Source: Caballeronia humi
GTDB lineage: Bacteria; Pseudomonadota; Gammaproteobacteria; Burkholderiales; Burkholderiaceae
Direction of reading: 5' to 3'
Assembly (NCBI RefSeq): GCF_001544475.1
Contig: NZ_FCNW02000001.1
Location: 372,001-436,000 of the forward strand
Length of the DNA stretch: 64,000 nt
Made by a program: the position numbers and the translations under genes. Below, piece by piece: positions 18,633-29,578 of this stretch. The notes under the pieces are model-generated. The model had not been told where the DNA came from, made no database searches, and worked only from the letters and a program-made list of their open reading frames with translations. Numbering within the stretch: position 1 is the first letter of the stretch; each line of letters opens with the position of its first letter.

Positions 18633-19526
18633 ATGTGCCAACTTCTCGGAATGAACTGCGCGGAACCGACGGACGTGACGTTCTCGTTCACCGGCTTCGC
18701 GGCGCGCGGCGGCGTCACCGATCACCACGCCGACGGCTGGGGCATCGCCTTCTTCGAAGACAAAGCGTGCCGGTTGTTCATCGACCATCAGTCGTCGGCC
18801 AGTTCGCCGCTCGCCGAGATGGTGAAGCGTTATCCGATCAAGTCGAAGAACACGATCGCGCACATTCGCAAGGCGACGCAGGGGCACATCCTGCTCGAAA
18901 ACTGCCATCCGTTTTTGCGCGAACTGTGGGGCCGGCACTGGATCTTCGCGCACAACGGCGACCTGAAAGGCCACGATCCTGAATTCACCGGCGTCTACCA
19001 GCCAGTTGGCACGACGGACAGCGAACTCGCGTTCTGCGCGCTGCTGCAAGGCCTGCGCGAAGCGTTTCCCGGCTCGCAGCCGCCGCTCGACGAACTCTTC
19101 GATGCGCTCGCCACGCTCACGCGCGACATCACGCAACACGGCGTGTTCAATTTCCTGATGTCGAACGGACAGGCGCTGTTCTCACATTGTTCGACGCATT
19201 TGTACTATCTCGTACGCAGCTGGCCGTTTTCGACGGCGCATCTGATCGACGCGGACATGTCGATCGATTTCGCGAAGTACACGACGCCGGAAGACCGCGT
19301 CGCCGTGATCGCGACGTCGCCGCTCACCGACAATGAAATCTGGACGCGCTTCGCCCCCGGCGATCTCGCGATGTTTCAGAAAGGCGCGCTGCAACGGACG
19401 GTGAACATTCCCGTGCCGGACGAAGTAGCGAAGAAAGCCGCCGAACCGCTGTGCAAGGTGTGCGTTGAATCGGCGCTGAAGATCGATTCGACGGCGGCAG
19501 TGGAAACGGCATTGGGCATTGAATAA
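18633..19526 (+). CDS. Class II glutamine amidotransferase domain protein (YafJ-like)
   Basis: A 297-residue Ntn-hydrolase with the cysteine nucleophile at position 2 (MCQLLGMNC), exposed after removal of Met1. HADGWGIAFF, HIRKATQG and AHNGDL follow, matching the glutaminase domain of GATase II. There is no attached synthetase domain, so the ammonia acceptor is unknown. YafJ and its relatives remain poorly characterised. It is divergent from pyrC across 211 bases and is followed by a separate YegP-like gene. Confidence 0.88.
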   Translation: MCQLLGMNCAEPTDVTFSFTGFAARGGVTDHHADGWGIAFFEDKACRLFIDHQSSASSPLAEMVKRYPIKSKNTIAHIRKATQGHILLENCHPFLRELWGRHWIFAHNGDLKGHDPEFTGVYQPVGTTDSELAFCALLQGLREAFPGSQPPLDELFDALATLTRDITQHGVFNFLMSNGQALFSHCSTHLYYLVRSWPFSTAHLIDADMSIDFAKYTTPEDRVAVIATSPLTDNEIWTRFAPGDLAMFQKGALQRTVNIPVPDEVAKKAAEPLCKVCVESALKIDSTAAVETALGIE

Positions 19527-19612
19527 CGCATCGTTAACAATTGTCACCTCGACGCCGTAGCATGCGGTGACACCCTAGACTCAGGCTTCACTCACCTCAA
19601 AAAGGAAGGGCC

Positions 19613-19948
19613 ATGTCAGGAAAATTCGTCATCGATAAAGCGAAGAACGGCCAGTTCTACTTCAACTTGCGCGCGGGCAACGGGGAGCCGATCCTGCAAA
19701 GCGAGTTGTATGTGACGCGGGCATCGGCGGAACACGGGATCGAATCGGTGCGCAAGAACGCGCCGCTCGACGAGCGCTACGACCGCAAGGAAAACGCGAA
19801 GGGCGAGCCGATGTTCACGCTCAAAGCCGGCAATCACGAAGTGATCGGCGTGAGCGAGGGATACAGCAGCACGTCGGCGATGGAGAACGGCATCGTTTCG
19901 GTGAAGAAGAACGCGCCGGACGCAACGGTTCAGGACAATACGAAGTAA
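19613..19948 (+). CDS. YegP family protein (two DUF1508 repeats)
   Basis: A 111-residue cytoplasmic protein made of two tandem DUF1508 units of about 50 residues. FVIDKAKNGQFYFNLRAGNG is echoed by FTLKAGNHEVIGVSEGYSS, and each unit ends with a (V)KKNAP-type strand. The family forms small beta-rich domains of unknown role. An AGGAAGGG sequence precedes the ATG, and a terminator follows directly, so it looks monocistronic. Confidence 0.88.
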   Translation: MSGKFVIDKAKNGQFYFNLRAGNGEPILQSELYVTRASAEHGIESVRKNAPLDERYDRKENAKGEPMFTLKAGNHEVIGVSEGYSSTSAMENGIVSVKKNAPDATVQDNTK

Positions 19949-19964
19949 TTCGCGCGGTTTATAC

Positions 19965-20001
19965 AAAAACGCGGCTTCTCGCAAAAGAAACCGCGTTTTT
20001 T
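19965..20001. terminator. Terminator between the YegP gene and gltL
   Basis: AAAACGCGG/CCGCGTTTT arms surround an A-rich loop and end in six T on the plus strand. The A-run on the left means it can also stop the convergent gltIJKL transcript. Confidence 0.75.
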
Positions 20002-20023
20002 CTCGCCTGGGCAAAACCGAAGC

Positions 20024-20749
20024 TCAGTGCAGAATCTTCGCCAGAAAATCCTTCGCGCGATCCGACTTCGGATTCGCGAAGAACTCTTCCTTCTTGTCGT
20101 CTTCCACGATCAAGCCCTTGTCCATGAAGACCACGCGATGCGCGACCTTCTTGGCAAAGCCCATTTCGTGCGTGACGCACATCATCGTCATGCCTTCCTG
20201 CGCCAGTTCGACCATCACATCGAGCACTTCGTTGATCATCTCAGGGTCGAGCGCCGAAGTAGGTTCGTCGAAGAGCATCGCGATCGGGTCCATCGACAGC
20301 GCCCGCGCGATCGCCACGCGCTGCTGCTGTCCGCCTGACAACTGACCCGGATATTTGTCGGCGTGAGCGCGCAGGCCCACGCGATCGAGCAGCTTCAGGC
20401 CCTTCGCGGTGGCTTCGTCGTTCGAACGGCCGAGTACCTTGACCTGCGCTAGCGTCAGGTTCTGCACGATCGAAAGATGCGGAAACAGTTCGAAGTGCTG
20501 GAACACCATGCCGACCTTCGCGCGCAGCTTCGACAAGTTGGTCTTCTTGTCGCCGACAGACTGCCCGTTGATCGTGATCTCGCCCTTCTGGAACGGCTCA
20601 AGGCCGTTCACGGTCTTGATGAGCGTCGACTTGCCCGAACCCGACGGGCCGCAAACCACCACCACTTCACCCTTTTTCACTTCGGTCGTGCAGTCGGTCA
20701 GCACCTGGAACGGACCGTACCACTTGGAAACATTTTTCAAGGAGATCAT
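20024..20749 (-). CDS. gltL: Glutamate/aspartate ABC transporter ATP-binding protein
   Basis: A 241-residue ABC ATPase of the polar amino-acid uptake group. Walker A is GPSGSGKST, the signature is [16 protein letters not shown], Walker B is [13 protein letters not shown], and the switch His is in CVTHEMGFA. It energises uptake through GltJ and GltK. The ATG at 20749 overlaps the gltK stop by four bases. A longer reading to 20815 lies inside gltK and is not conserved. Confidence 0.95.
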   Translation of the reverse strand: MISLKNVSKWYGPFQVLTDCTTEVKKGEVVVVCGPSGSGKSTLIKTVNGLEPFQKGEITINGQSVGDKKTNLSKLRAKVGMVFQHFELFPHLSIVQNLTLAQVKVLGRSNDEATAKGLKLLDRVGLRAHADKYPGQLSGGQQQRVAIARALSMDPIAMLFDEPTSALDPEMINEVLDVMVELAQEGMTMMCVTHEMGFAKKVAHRVVFMDKGLIVEDDKKEEFFANPKSDRAKDFLAKILH

Positions 20750-21426
20750 CTTGCGACCTTTTTCTGAAGACTTTTGACGAGGGCCGAGGCCGCCACGCAA
20801 ACCACGAAATAACACGCGCCGGCGAACAGGACCATTTCGACGGTCGTACCGTCACGGTCACCGACGTTCGTCGCCGTGCGGAAGAAGTCCGCGAGGCTGA
20901 TCACGTAGACGAGCGACGTATCCTGAAACAGCACGATGGCCTGCGTGAGCAATAGTGGCACCATCGCGCGAAACGCCTGCGGCAGCACGACGAGCTTCAT
21001 CGACTGCGAGTACGTCATGCCGAGCGCGAACGCCGCGTTCACCTGTCCGCGCGAGACCGACTGGATGCCGGCGCGGATGATTTCCGAATAGTACGCGGCC
21101 TCGAAAAGCGAGAACGCGACCATCGCGGAGGCGAGGCGAATGTCGATATCCGCCGACAACCCGAGCACATTCTGCAGCAACTGCGGCACGATCAGGAAGA
21201 ACCACAGCAGCACCATGACGAGCGGGATCGAGCGGAACAGCGTGACGTAGATGTTCGCGAACCACACGAGCGGCTTGATGCCCGACAGGCGCATCAGCGC
21301 GATCACCGTGCCCCAGACGATACCGACGACAATCGCCAGCACCGTGATCTGCAGCGTGATGATCGCGCCGGTCCAGAGAGTCGGCAGCGCGCCGATGACG
21401 CCGCTCCAATTGAAATGATGCATCAC
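20746..21426 (-). CDS. gltK: Glutamate/aspartate ABC transporter permease GltK
   Basis: A 226-residue His/Glu/Gln-type permease with about five membrane helices. The EAA loop ([18 protein letters not shown]) that contacts the ATPase lies near residues 115-132. The first helix starts around residue 18. It overlaps gltJ upstream and gltL downstream by four bases each, so the three are translationally coupled. Confidence 0.93.
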   Translation of the reverse strand: MMHHFNWSGVIGALPTLWTGAIITLQITVLAIVVGIVWGTVIALMRLSGIKPLVWFANIYVTLFRSIPLVMVLLWFFLIVPQLLQNVLGLSADIDIRLASAMVAFSLFEAAYYSEIIRAGIQSVSRGQVNAAFALGMTYSQSMKLVVLPQAFRAMVPLLLTQAIVLFQDTSLVYVISLADFFRTATNVGDRDGTTVEMVLFAGACYFVVCVAASALVKSLQKKVAR

Positions 21427-22163
21427 TTGCCTCCGATGTAGCCGGGCAGCCGGGTCTTCGCTTCGACCCAGCGCATCAGCAGCATGACGACCAGGTTGAT
21501 CAGCATGTACGCGATCGTCACGGCGATGAACGACTCATACGTCTGCGCGGTGTAGTCGACGAGCTGGCGCGCCTGCGCCGACAAGTCGAGCAAGCCGATC
21601 GTCGAGGCGACTGCGGAGTTCTTGAACACGTTCAAAAACTCCGACGTGAGCGGTGGCACGATGATCCGGTACGCGACCGGCATCAGCACGTAGCGGTACG
21701 TCTGCCATTGCGTGAGGCCCATTGCGAGGCCCGCTGCGCGCTGGCCGCGCGGCAGCGCGTTGATGCCCGAGCGCACCTGCTCGCAGACGCGCGCACCGGT
21801 GAAGAGCCCGAGACAGATGATCGACGACGAGAAGAACTGCGCGCCCGGCGGCAATTGCTTGAACCAGTTTCCGATCGATGGCGGCAACAGTTCCGGTATC
21901 ACGAGATACCAGATGAAGAACTGCACGATCAGCGGAATATTGCGGAAGATCGCCACGTAGACCGTGCCGATGCCTGCGAGAAAGCGATTCGGGACCGTGC
22001 GCAAGATGCCGAACAGCGAGCCGACCACGAGCGCGATCACCCACGCGGCGAGCGACACGGTGACGGTCACCCAGAAGCCGGAAATCAGCCAGCCGAGGTA
22101 GGTAGTGGGCTCGCCGGTCGAAACCGGACTCAGCAGAACGCCCCAGTTCCAGTGATAAGACAT
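21423..22163 (-). CDS. gltJ: Glutamate/aspartate ABC transporter permease GltJ
   Basis: A 246-residue inner-membrane permease that pairs with GltK. It has an N-terminal [18 protein letters not shown] segment typical of GltJ, five predicted membrane helices, and the EAA motif in [15 protein letters not shown]. It is separated from gltI by 71 bases that hold a hairpin, which may set the higher level of the binding protein. Confidence 0.93.
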   Translation of the reverse strand: MSYHWNWGVLLSPVSTGEPTTYLGWLISGFWVTVTVSLAAWVIALVVGSLFGILRTVPNRFLAGIGTVYVAIFRNIPLIVQFFIWYLVIPELLPPSIGNWFKQLPPGAQFFSSSIICLGLFTGARVCEQVRSGINALPRGQRAAGLAMGLTQWQTYRYVLMPVAYRIIVPPLTSEFLNVFKNSAVASTIGLLDLSAQARQLVDYTAQTYESFIAVTIAYMLINLVVMLLMRWVEAKTRLPGYIGGK

Positions 22164-22181
22164 GGACTCAACTCCAAAAGA

Positions 22182-22212
22182 AAACGGAAGAAGCGGGACG
22201 CTCCTTCCGTTT
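22182..22212 (-). terminator. Intercistronic hairpin between gltI and gltJ
   Basis: AAACGGAAG/CTTCCGTTT arms of nine bases surround a 13-base loop and are followed on the minus strand by TCTTTT. It looks like a partial terminator or a 3'-end stabiliser for the gltI message. Confidence 0.55.
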
Positions 22213-22234
22213 CGTTTATCGATACCCGGACAGG

Positions 22235-23128
22235 TTAGTCGATTGCCTTGTCATTCGGGCTCTTGAAGAGGGCCTTGATGTCATCGCTTTCCGGGAAGTT
22301 CAGGTTCAAACCCTTCGGCGGAATCGGGCTTTCGAACCACTTCTTGTAGATCGCGGCGCCTTCGCCCGAGGTTTCGACCTTCGCGATTGCGTCGTCGACG
22401 ACCTTCTTGAACTCCGGATCGTTCTTGCGAATCATGCAGCCGTACGCTTCATGCGACTGCGGGTCGCCGACGATCACGAAATCGCCCGGATTGTTCGACT
22501 TCGCGCGCTCGCCCGCGAGCAGTGCGTCGTCCATCATGAACGCAACGGCGCGGCCGGTCGACAGCGTCAGGAACGACTCGCCGTGATCCTTCGCGCTGAT
22601 GATGTTCATGCCCATGCTCTTGTCCTGGTTCATCTTGCGAAGCAGGCGCTCGGACGTGGTGCCCGCGGTCGTCACGACGGTCTTGCCCTTCAGGTCGTCC
22701 CATGTCTTCACGCCCGAATCCTTCTTGGTCATGAGGCGCGTGCCGATCACGAAGATCGTGTTGGAGAACGAGACCTGCTGCTGACGCTCGGCGTTGTTCG
22801 TGGTCGAGCCGCACTCGATGTCGACCGTGCCGTTCTGCACGAGCGGAATGCGGTTTTGCGACGTGATCGGCGTGAGCTTCACCTTCAGGTTCGGCATGTT
22901 GAGCTTCTGCTTGACGGCTTCCACCACCTTCAGCGCGAACTCATGCGAATAGCCGACGACGTTCTGCTTGTCGTCGTAATACGAGAACGGGATCGACGAC
23001 TCGCGGTGACCCAGCGAGATCACTCCCGTGTCCTTGATCTTCTTGAGCGTGCCTGCATCCTGAGCGTATGCGCTCGTTGCGAGAAAACCCAGAGCGGCGA
23101 GCACCAGCGCGGCTTTTTTAATCTTCAT
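22235..23128 (-). CDS. gltI: Glutamate/aspartate periplasmic binding protein
   Basis: A 297-residue extracellular solute-binding protein (family 3). A cleavable signal peptide is visible (MKIKKAALVLAALGFLATSA, then YAQ, with probable cleavage after AYA). The mature protein has the two-lobed amino-acid-binding fold, including VDIECGSTTNN and KTVVTTAGTTSERLLRK. It captures glutamate/aspartate for GltJKL. GGAGAT precedes the ATG. It is the first gene of the operon. Confidence 0.94.
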   Translation of the reverse strand: MKIKKAALVLAALGFLATSAYAQDAGTLKKIKDTGVISLGHRESSIPFSYYDDKQNVVGYSHEFALKVVEAVKQKLNMPNLKVKLTPITSQNRIPLVQNGTVDIECGSTTNNAERQQQVSFSNTIFVIGTRLMTKKDSGVKTWDDLKGKTVVTTAGTTSERLLRKMNQDKSMGMNIISAKDHGESFLTLSTGRAVAFMMDDALLAGERAKSNNPGDFVIVGDPQSHEAYGCMIRKNDPEFKKVVDDAIAKVETSGEGAAIYKKWFESPIPPKGLNLNFPESDDIKALFKSPNDKAID

Positions 23129-23176
23129 TTGTTCGATCTCCTGTGGCGAAAACGGGGCAAGTTTAGCAGGGTAATT

Positions 23177-23189
23177 ATTCTGAAAGAAT
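23177..23189. promoter_or_regulatory. Small palindrome in the gltI promoter region
   Basis: ATTCT-GAA-AGAAT is an exact hyphenated dyad 49 bases before the gltI start, next to the AT-rich stretch where the promoter is expected. It is a candidate operator; no regulator can be named. Confidence 0.35.
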
Positions 23190-23271
23190 GATTGTTAACC
23201 ACACGTCCCGAAATTTACCCGGAAGCCGCGCAAGCCCCGCGCGACGCGCATTCTAACTGTAGTTTGCATGC

Positions 23272-23310
23272 AAAAACAGGCGCCATCCGAAGCGGATGGC
23301 GCCTGTTTTT
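23272..23310. terminator. Strong bidirectional terminator between gdhA and gltI
   Basis: Perfect 18-base arms (AAAAACAGGCGCCATCCG and its complement) surround an AAG loop, so both strands end in T5. On the minus strand it ends gdhA before the gltI promoter. Confidence 0.9.
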
Positions 23311-23368
23311 TAAAGGGCGCGAACGCGGCATAAAACCGGGCGAGCGCCGTGTGAAGCGAAGCCGGCGA

Positions 23369-24682
<1,314 letters not shown>

Positions 24683-24791
24683 TTACGCTCCAGCGTTTTT
24701 GGCAATGCGCACATTGTCGAAAAAGGCTGTCGCGAAATCCAATGCCGTTTCCTTATCCGATTATGCGTTTCGCGCATAGCGCAGGAGAAGC

Positions 24792-25763
24792 TTATCCCGT
24801 CTGGGTTTCGGCGGCACGCTCGGCGAGTTCGTCGATGACGGCGTCCCACAGGCTACGGGTGAGTGCCTGGCGCGGATCGTCGCCTTGCGAAGCCAGCTTG
24901 TCGCGATAGAGGCGGATTTCCATCGTCAGCGTGAACTGGCCGGCGGGCGTGCCGCGCGTGCCCCGGTCGAGGCGGATCAGGCGCCCTTCCTCCACCGCGT
25001 CCTCCACCGCGCTGTGCGGCAGGAACGCGACGCCGTGGCCCGCGAGCGCCATCGCCTTGAGGCCCTCGGCCATGTCGGTTTCGTAGACCTTGTCAAGATG
25101 AAGACGCGTCGGCGCCGTCGCGATGATGACTTCCGTCATGCGGCCGAGGTAGGCGTTCGGCGTGTACGACAGATACGGCACCGGAGCCTCGGCGCTTGCA
25201 GGCAGCGTGTAGCGCGCGCGGCCGCCCTTGGTCACCGCCGAGAACGGGCTGATCGGCTCGGTGCCGAGCGCGAGCATGTCGTAGCGCGCGGGATCGAGCG
25301 CGACGGGGTGACTCGGATGGTGATAGCCCATCACGAGGTCGCACCCGCCTTCGACGAGCGACAGCACCGCGTCATGCACGTTCAGCGCGCGCAGCCGCGT
25401 ATGGATGCGCCCGAGCCGCGCTTCGATGCGATGCAGCCAGCGCGGGAAATATGTCAGCGACAACGTGTGCGGGACGGCGAATTCGATCGTCGCGGTGGGC
25501 GCGCCGCCTTGTCCGCGCAGGAGCGTGCGCGCCTCGTGGAATTGCGAGAGCATCGCGAGCGCCTGCTCGTAGAAGACCTGACCCGCTTGCGTGAGACGCG
25601 TCGGATAGACCGAACGGTCGATGAGTTCCGTGCAGAGCCACGCTTCCAGCGCCTGGATGCGCCGCGAAAATGCGGGCTGCGTGATGTGCCGCATCTCGGC
25701 CGAGCGGCTGAAGCTGCGCGTCTCCGCGAGCGAGACGAAGTCTTCGAGCCATTTGAGTTCCAT
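24792..25763 (-). CDS. LysR-type transcriptional regulator
   Basis: A 323-residue LTTR. An N-terminal winged HTH (ELKWLEDFVSLAETRSFSRS, then ITQPAFSRRIQALE) is followed by a substrate-binding domain that ends near residue 300. The start at 25763 places Met directly before ELKWL, the conserved LTTR opening; the longer frame upstream is not conserved. It diverges from an MFS transporter across 267 bases containing a long dyad, so the transporter is the probable target. Confidence 0.9.
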   Translation of the reverse strand: MELKWLEDFVSLAETRSFSRSAEMRHITQPAFSRRIQALEAWLCTELIDRSVYPTRLTQAGQVFYEQALAMLSQFHEARTLLRGQGGAPTATIEFAVPHTLSLTYFPRWLHRIEARLGRIHTRLRALNVHDAVLSLVEGGCDLVMGYHHPSHPVALDPARYDMLALGTEPISPFSAVTKGGRARYTLPASAEAPVPYLSYTPNAYLGRMTEVIIATAPTRLHLDKVYETDMAEGLKAMALAGHGVAFLPHSAVEDAVEEGRLIRLDRGTRGTPAGQFTLTMEIRLYRDKLASQGDDPRQALTRSLWDAVIDELAERAAETQTG

Positions 25764-25933
25764 GCGTTGTCGCTCCTCTCGCGCGGGTCGGCGATGAAGC
25801 CCGCATTTTAGCGGGGCGATGGGTTGCCGCACCAATCGCGAGCAGGTCGCACTCGTGCGGTGCTGCGGTGCAGCGACTCCTCGCAGCGTTTCATGCTTCG
25901 AACGCAGGTGAAACCCGCGTCGGCGCTGGCAAC

Positions 25934-25965
25934 AAGCAAACATGCACATAATTGGCATGATGCTT
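25934..25965. promoter_or_regulatory. Long imperfect dyad between the LysR and MFS genes
   Basis: AAGCA-AA-CATGC and GCATG-A-TGCTT are inverted copies around a 9-base AT-rich centre (ACATAATTG). This layout fits a LysR recognition site in the divergent promoter, 65 bases before the transporter ATG. Confidence 0.5.
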
Positions 25966-26030
25966 GCAGTCTCCTGGGTTCTCCCGCGCGCGCGTCAATG
26001 CGCCGCGCGCCGCCCATCCAAGGACTCTGC

Positions 26031-27425
26031 ATGAAGAACCTGACGACGTCGCTGAAAAGCGGCAACTGGCGCTCGCTCCTTGCGTGCTTCCTCTATTTCG
26101 ATACCGGCTTCACCGTCTGGGTGCTCTATGGCCCGCTCGCGCCGTTCATCAGCAAGGACATCGCGATGACGGCCGCCCAGCAGGGCTTCCTCGTCGCCGT
26201 GCCGGTGCTCGCCGCCGCGATCCTGCGCGTGACGCTCGGCAACCTCTATCAATCGACGGACGGACGGCGCGTCGCGCTGATGGGCGTCGCGCTCTCCTCG
26301 ATCCCGACGATCGTCCTGCCGCTCCTTCCGGGCGTGCCCTCTTATTCGCTGATGCTCGTGCTCGGCGTGTTCCTCGGCATGGGCGGCGCGAGCTTCGCCG
26401 TCGCGCTGCCGATGGCGGGCAGCACGTACGCGCCGAAGGTCCAGGGCCTCGTGCTGGGCTTGGCAGCAGCGGGCAACATCGGCGCGGTGCTCGACGGCTT
26501 CCTTTTCCCCCACCTCGCCGATGCCTTCGGCTGGAAGCTATCGACGGCCGCCGCGCTGCCCCTCCTCGCTATCACGGCGGTGGCGCTCTACGCGTGGGCC
26601 TCGGACGCAGGCGAGAAGACCGGCAGCACGCTGCGCGCGCTGGTGAGCTTCGCGGTGACGCTGGGTGGCCTGATCGTGCTCGTGCTCGCGGTTCACAGCG
26701 GCGTGTTCGGCGGCGGACGCACTGGCGTGCTCGTGCTGCCCGTGATCGGCGCGCTGCTCGCGATCGCGGTGCTGCCAAGCCGCTATCGCGCGGTGCTCGC
26801 CGAGCGTGATACGTGGGTCATCATGCTGATCTACAGCATCACGTTTGGCGGGTTCGTCGGGATGTCGTCGTATGTGACGCTCTTGCTGACGACGCTCTAT
26901 CAGATGCCGAAGCTCGAAGCGGGGCTCTTCATGTCGCTGCTCGCGTTTCTCGGAGCGATCGTGCGGCCGTTCGGCGGCTATCTCGCGGATCGCGTGACGG
27001 GCGTGCGGGCGCTCATCGTGCTGCTCGCGGTGATCGCCGCCGCCGACTTCGCGTTCGCGATCTGGATGCCGCCGGTGGCGGGCGGGATCGCTCTGCTGAT
27101 TTGCCTCTATGTCGCGTTCGGGCTCGGCAACGGTTCGACGTTTCAACTCGTGCCGCAGCGCTGGAAAGGCAAGACGGGGCTGCTGTCGGGGATCGTCGGG
27201 GCGGCGGGCGGGATCGGCGGGTTCTATCTGCCGGTGATCATGGGCATGGCAAAGGAAAGCACCGGCAGCTATCAGATGGGTTTCGCGACCTTCGGCGTGC
27301 TCGCAACCTGCGCGTTCGGCCTGCTCGTCGCGCTGCGTTCGCAGTGGCTGCGCTGGGCGGTGGTGACGATGTCGGGCGCTACGCACGGCGGCGCGAGAAT
27401 CGCGGCGGTGCACGCGACGGAGTGA
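26031..27425 (+). CDS. MFS transporter of the nitrate/nitrite porter (NNP) type
   Basis: A 464-residue protein with about 12 membrane helices. The N-terminal half resembles NarK-family porters: FDTGFTVWVLYGPLAPFISK, then a GFLVAVPVL helix and LRVTLGNLYQ, where NarK has its substrate arginine (Arg in LRVTLG). A glycine-rich helix, GNGSTFQLVPQ, also matches the nitrate signature. No nitrate reductase gene lies nearby, so the substrate may be another anion. The start at 26031 follows AAGGA. The divergent LysR gene is its likely regulator. Confidence 0.75.
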   Translation: MKNLTTSLKSGNWRSLLACFLYFDTGFTVWVLYGPLAPFISKDIAMTAAQQGFLVAVPVLAAAILRVTLGNLYQSTDGRRVALMGVALSSIPTIVLPLLPGVPSYSLMLVLGVFLGMGGASFAVALPMAGSTYAPKVQGLVLGLAAAGNIGAVLDGFLFPHLADAFGWKLSTAAALPLLAITAVALYAWASDAGEKTGSTLRALVSFAVTLGGLIVLVLAVHSGVFGGGRTGVLVLPVIGALLAIAVLPSRYRAVLAERDTWVIMLIYSITFGGFVGMSSYVTLLLTTLYQMPKLEAGLFMSLLAFLGAIVRPFGGYLADRVTGVRALIVLLAVIAAADFAFAIWMPPVAGGIALLICLYVAFGLGNGSTFQLVPQRWKGKTGLLSGIVGAAGGIGGFYLPVIMGMAKESTGSYQMGFATFGVLATCAFGLLVALRSQWLRWAVVTMSGATHGGARIAAVHATE

Positions 27426-27441
27426 TCGCGTTGCTCTGACC

Positions 27442-27478
27442 AAAAGCGCCGACGCCGCGAGGCATCGGCGCTTTTTTT
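27442..27478 (+). terminator. Terminator after the MFS transporter gene
   Basis: AAAAGCGCCGA and TCGGCGCTTTT arms enclose a 12-base loop, followed by further T. It sits between convergent genes and abuts the stop of the ABC exporter. Confidence 0.75.
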
Positions 27479-29358
27479 CATGCACGCGCGATGGCGTCGT
27501 CCGTCGTCGTGGACGGCTCCGCGGCCCGCTGCTGCTGCAGCGCCCACATCTGCGAAAAGAGCCCGCCCGCGCCCAGCAGGTCGGCATGCGTGCCCCGCTC
27601 GACGATGCGCCCGTGATCCATCACGATGATCTGCTCTGCATGCACGACCGTCGACAGCCGATGCGCGATGATGAGCGTCGTCCGCTCGCGGGCGATCGAA
27701 TCGAGCTCGTGCTGGATCGCGCGCTCGGATTTCGAGTCCAGCGCCGACGTGGCTTCGTCGAAGATCAAAAGCGGCGGGTCCTTGAGCAAGGTCCGCGCGA
27801 TCGCCACGCGCTGCTTCTCGCCGCCTGACAGCTTCAGCCCGCGCTCGCCGACCGGCGTGTCGTAACCCGCCGGCAAGCCCTCGATGAAATCGTGAATATG
27901 CGCCGCGCGCGCTGCCGCGATCACTTCATCGCGCGTCGCTGTCGGGCGCCCATACGCGATGTTGTAGTAAATCGAATCGTTGAAGAGCACCGTGTCCTGC
28001 GGCACGATGCCGATCGCCGCGCGCAACGAATCCTGCGTGACGTCGCGGATATCCTGTCCGTCGATGAGGATGCGTCCGCCGTGCGCGCGGTCGAGGTCGT
28101 AGAAGCGAAAGAGCAGCCGCCCGAGCGTCGACTTGCCCGAGCCGCTATGGCCGACGACGGCCGTCGTCGTGCCCGCGGGAATGGTGAAATCGACGTGATG
28201 GAGAATCGGCCGCGCGCTTTCGTAGGCGAAGCTCACGCTCTCGAAACGCACCGCCGCGCCACGCACCGCGAGCGGCTGCGCGTTCGGCGCGTCGGGCACT
28301 TCGCGGCCGGCGGCGAGCAGCGTGAACATGCGGTCCATGTCGGTGAGGCTTTGCTTCAGCTCGCGATACACCACGCCCAGGAAATTCAGCGGGATATAGA
28401 GCTGCAGCATGAACGTGTTGATCAAGACGAGATCGCCGAGCGTGAGGCGCCCCGCCATCACGCCTTGAGTGGCGCGCCAGAGGATAAACACGAGCCCCGT
28501 CCCGATGATCGCTTGCTGGCCGAAGTTCAGCATCGAGAGCGAGCGCTGCGACTGGATCGCCGCGCTCCGGTAGCGCCTCAGGTTTTCGTCGTAGCGCTGC
28601 GTTTCCCACTCCTCGTTGCCGAAATACTTCACCGTCTCGTAGTTCAGCAGCGAATCGATCGCGCGCGAGTTCGCCTTCGAATCGAGATCGTTCATCGTGC
28701 GGCGAAAATGCGTGCGCCACTCCGTCACTTTCACCGTGAACACGATGTACGTGACGAGCGCGATCAGCGTGACGATCGCGTAATACGCCTCGTACTTCGC
28801 GACGAAGAAGCCGAGCACGAGCCCCACTTCGACGAGCGTCGGCAGGATGCTGTAGAGCGAATACGACACCAGTTGCTGGATGCCGCGCGTGCCGCGTTCG
28901 ATATCGCGCGACATGCCGCCCGTCTGCCGTTCGAGATGAAAGCGCAGCGACAGCGAATGCAGATGCCGGAACACGCGCAGCGCGAGCGTGCGCACGGCGC
29001 TCTCGGTGACTTTCGCGAAGAGCAGTTCGCGCAATTCGGTGAAGAGCGAGGTCGAGAGCCGCACGACCGCATACGCGACGACCAGCAATCCAATGCCACC
29101 GATCAGCACGATGCCCGGCGAATCCTGCGCGCGTCCGAGCGCGGTCAGATGCTGCACGGACGCCAGGCCGTCGACGATCTTCTTCATCACGACCGGCACG
29201 CCCAGGTTCGCGACCTTCGCGCCGATGAGGCAAGTGAGCGCGAATGCGACGCGCCATTTGTAGGTGGTGAGGTAAGGCAGCAGCGAGCGGATGGTTTGCC
29301 AGTCGTTGCGCGGTCCTTTGGAGAGCGGGGCCGGCTCGGTAGTCGGATTGCGGCGCAT
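27478..29358 (-). CDS. Atm1-type ABC exporter (fused permease/ATPase)
   Basis: A 626-residue half-transporter with six membrane helices (residues about 35-320) fused to an ATPase domain. Walker A is GHSGSGKST, the signature is LSGGEKQRVAIARTLL, and Walker B ends LLIFDEATSALD. The membrane domain has MSRDIERGTRG and the NxxLNFGQQ loop found in Atm1/HMT proteins, which export glutathione-linked compounds and support Fe-S or heavy-metal handling. It is transcribed alone; a thioesterase gene diverges upstream. Confidence 0.88.
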   Translation of the reverse strand: MRRNPTTEPAPLSKGPRNDWQTIRSLLPYLTTYKWRVAFALTCLIGAKVANLGVPVVMKKIVDGLASVQHLTALGRAQDSPGIVLIGGIGLLVVAYAVVRLSTSLFTELRELLFAKVTESAVRTLALRVFRHLHSLSLRFHLERQTGGMSRDIERGTRGIQQLVSYSLYSILPTLVEVGLVLGFFVAKYEAYYAIVTLIALVTYIVFTVKVTEWRTHFRRTMNDLDSKANSRAIDSLLNYETVKYFGNEEWETQRYDENLRRYRSAAIQSQRSLSMLNFGQQAIIGTGLVFILWRATQGVMAGRLTLGDLVLINTFMLQLYIPLNFLGVVYRELKQSLTDMDRMFTLLAAGREVPDAPNAQPLAVRGAAVRFESVSFAYESARPILHHVDFTIPAGTTTAVVGHSGSGKSTLGRLLFRFYDLDRAHGGRILIDGQDIRDVTQDSLRAAIGIVPQDTVLFNDSIYYNIAYGRPTATRDEVIAAARAAHIHDFIEGLPAGYDTPVGERGLKLSGGEKQRVAIARTLLKDPPLLIFDEATSALDSKSERAIQHELDSIARERTTLIIAHRLSTVVHAEQIIVMDHGRIVERGTHADLLGAGGLFSQMWALQQQRAAEPSTTTDDAIARA

Positions 29359-29578
29359 GAAATCGGGACCTGCATGGGGTCGCGGCGCCCCGTGAAACCG
29401 GGCGCGCGTGAGCTGTATCGCGGGGCGGGAGCACGTCGTCGGCGCGTGCTTTCCCGTACAATTCGATGACCCGGGCGGGCTTGAAAACGCGTACAGACAC
29501 GCCCGGCACCATCGTCATGCATTCATTGTCGCAGATGGCACGGCACCCCGCTCAAGCGCTTCTAACTGGAATCCATCG

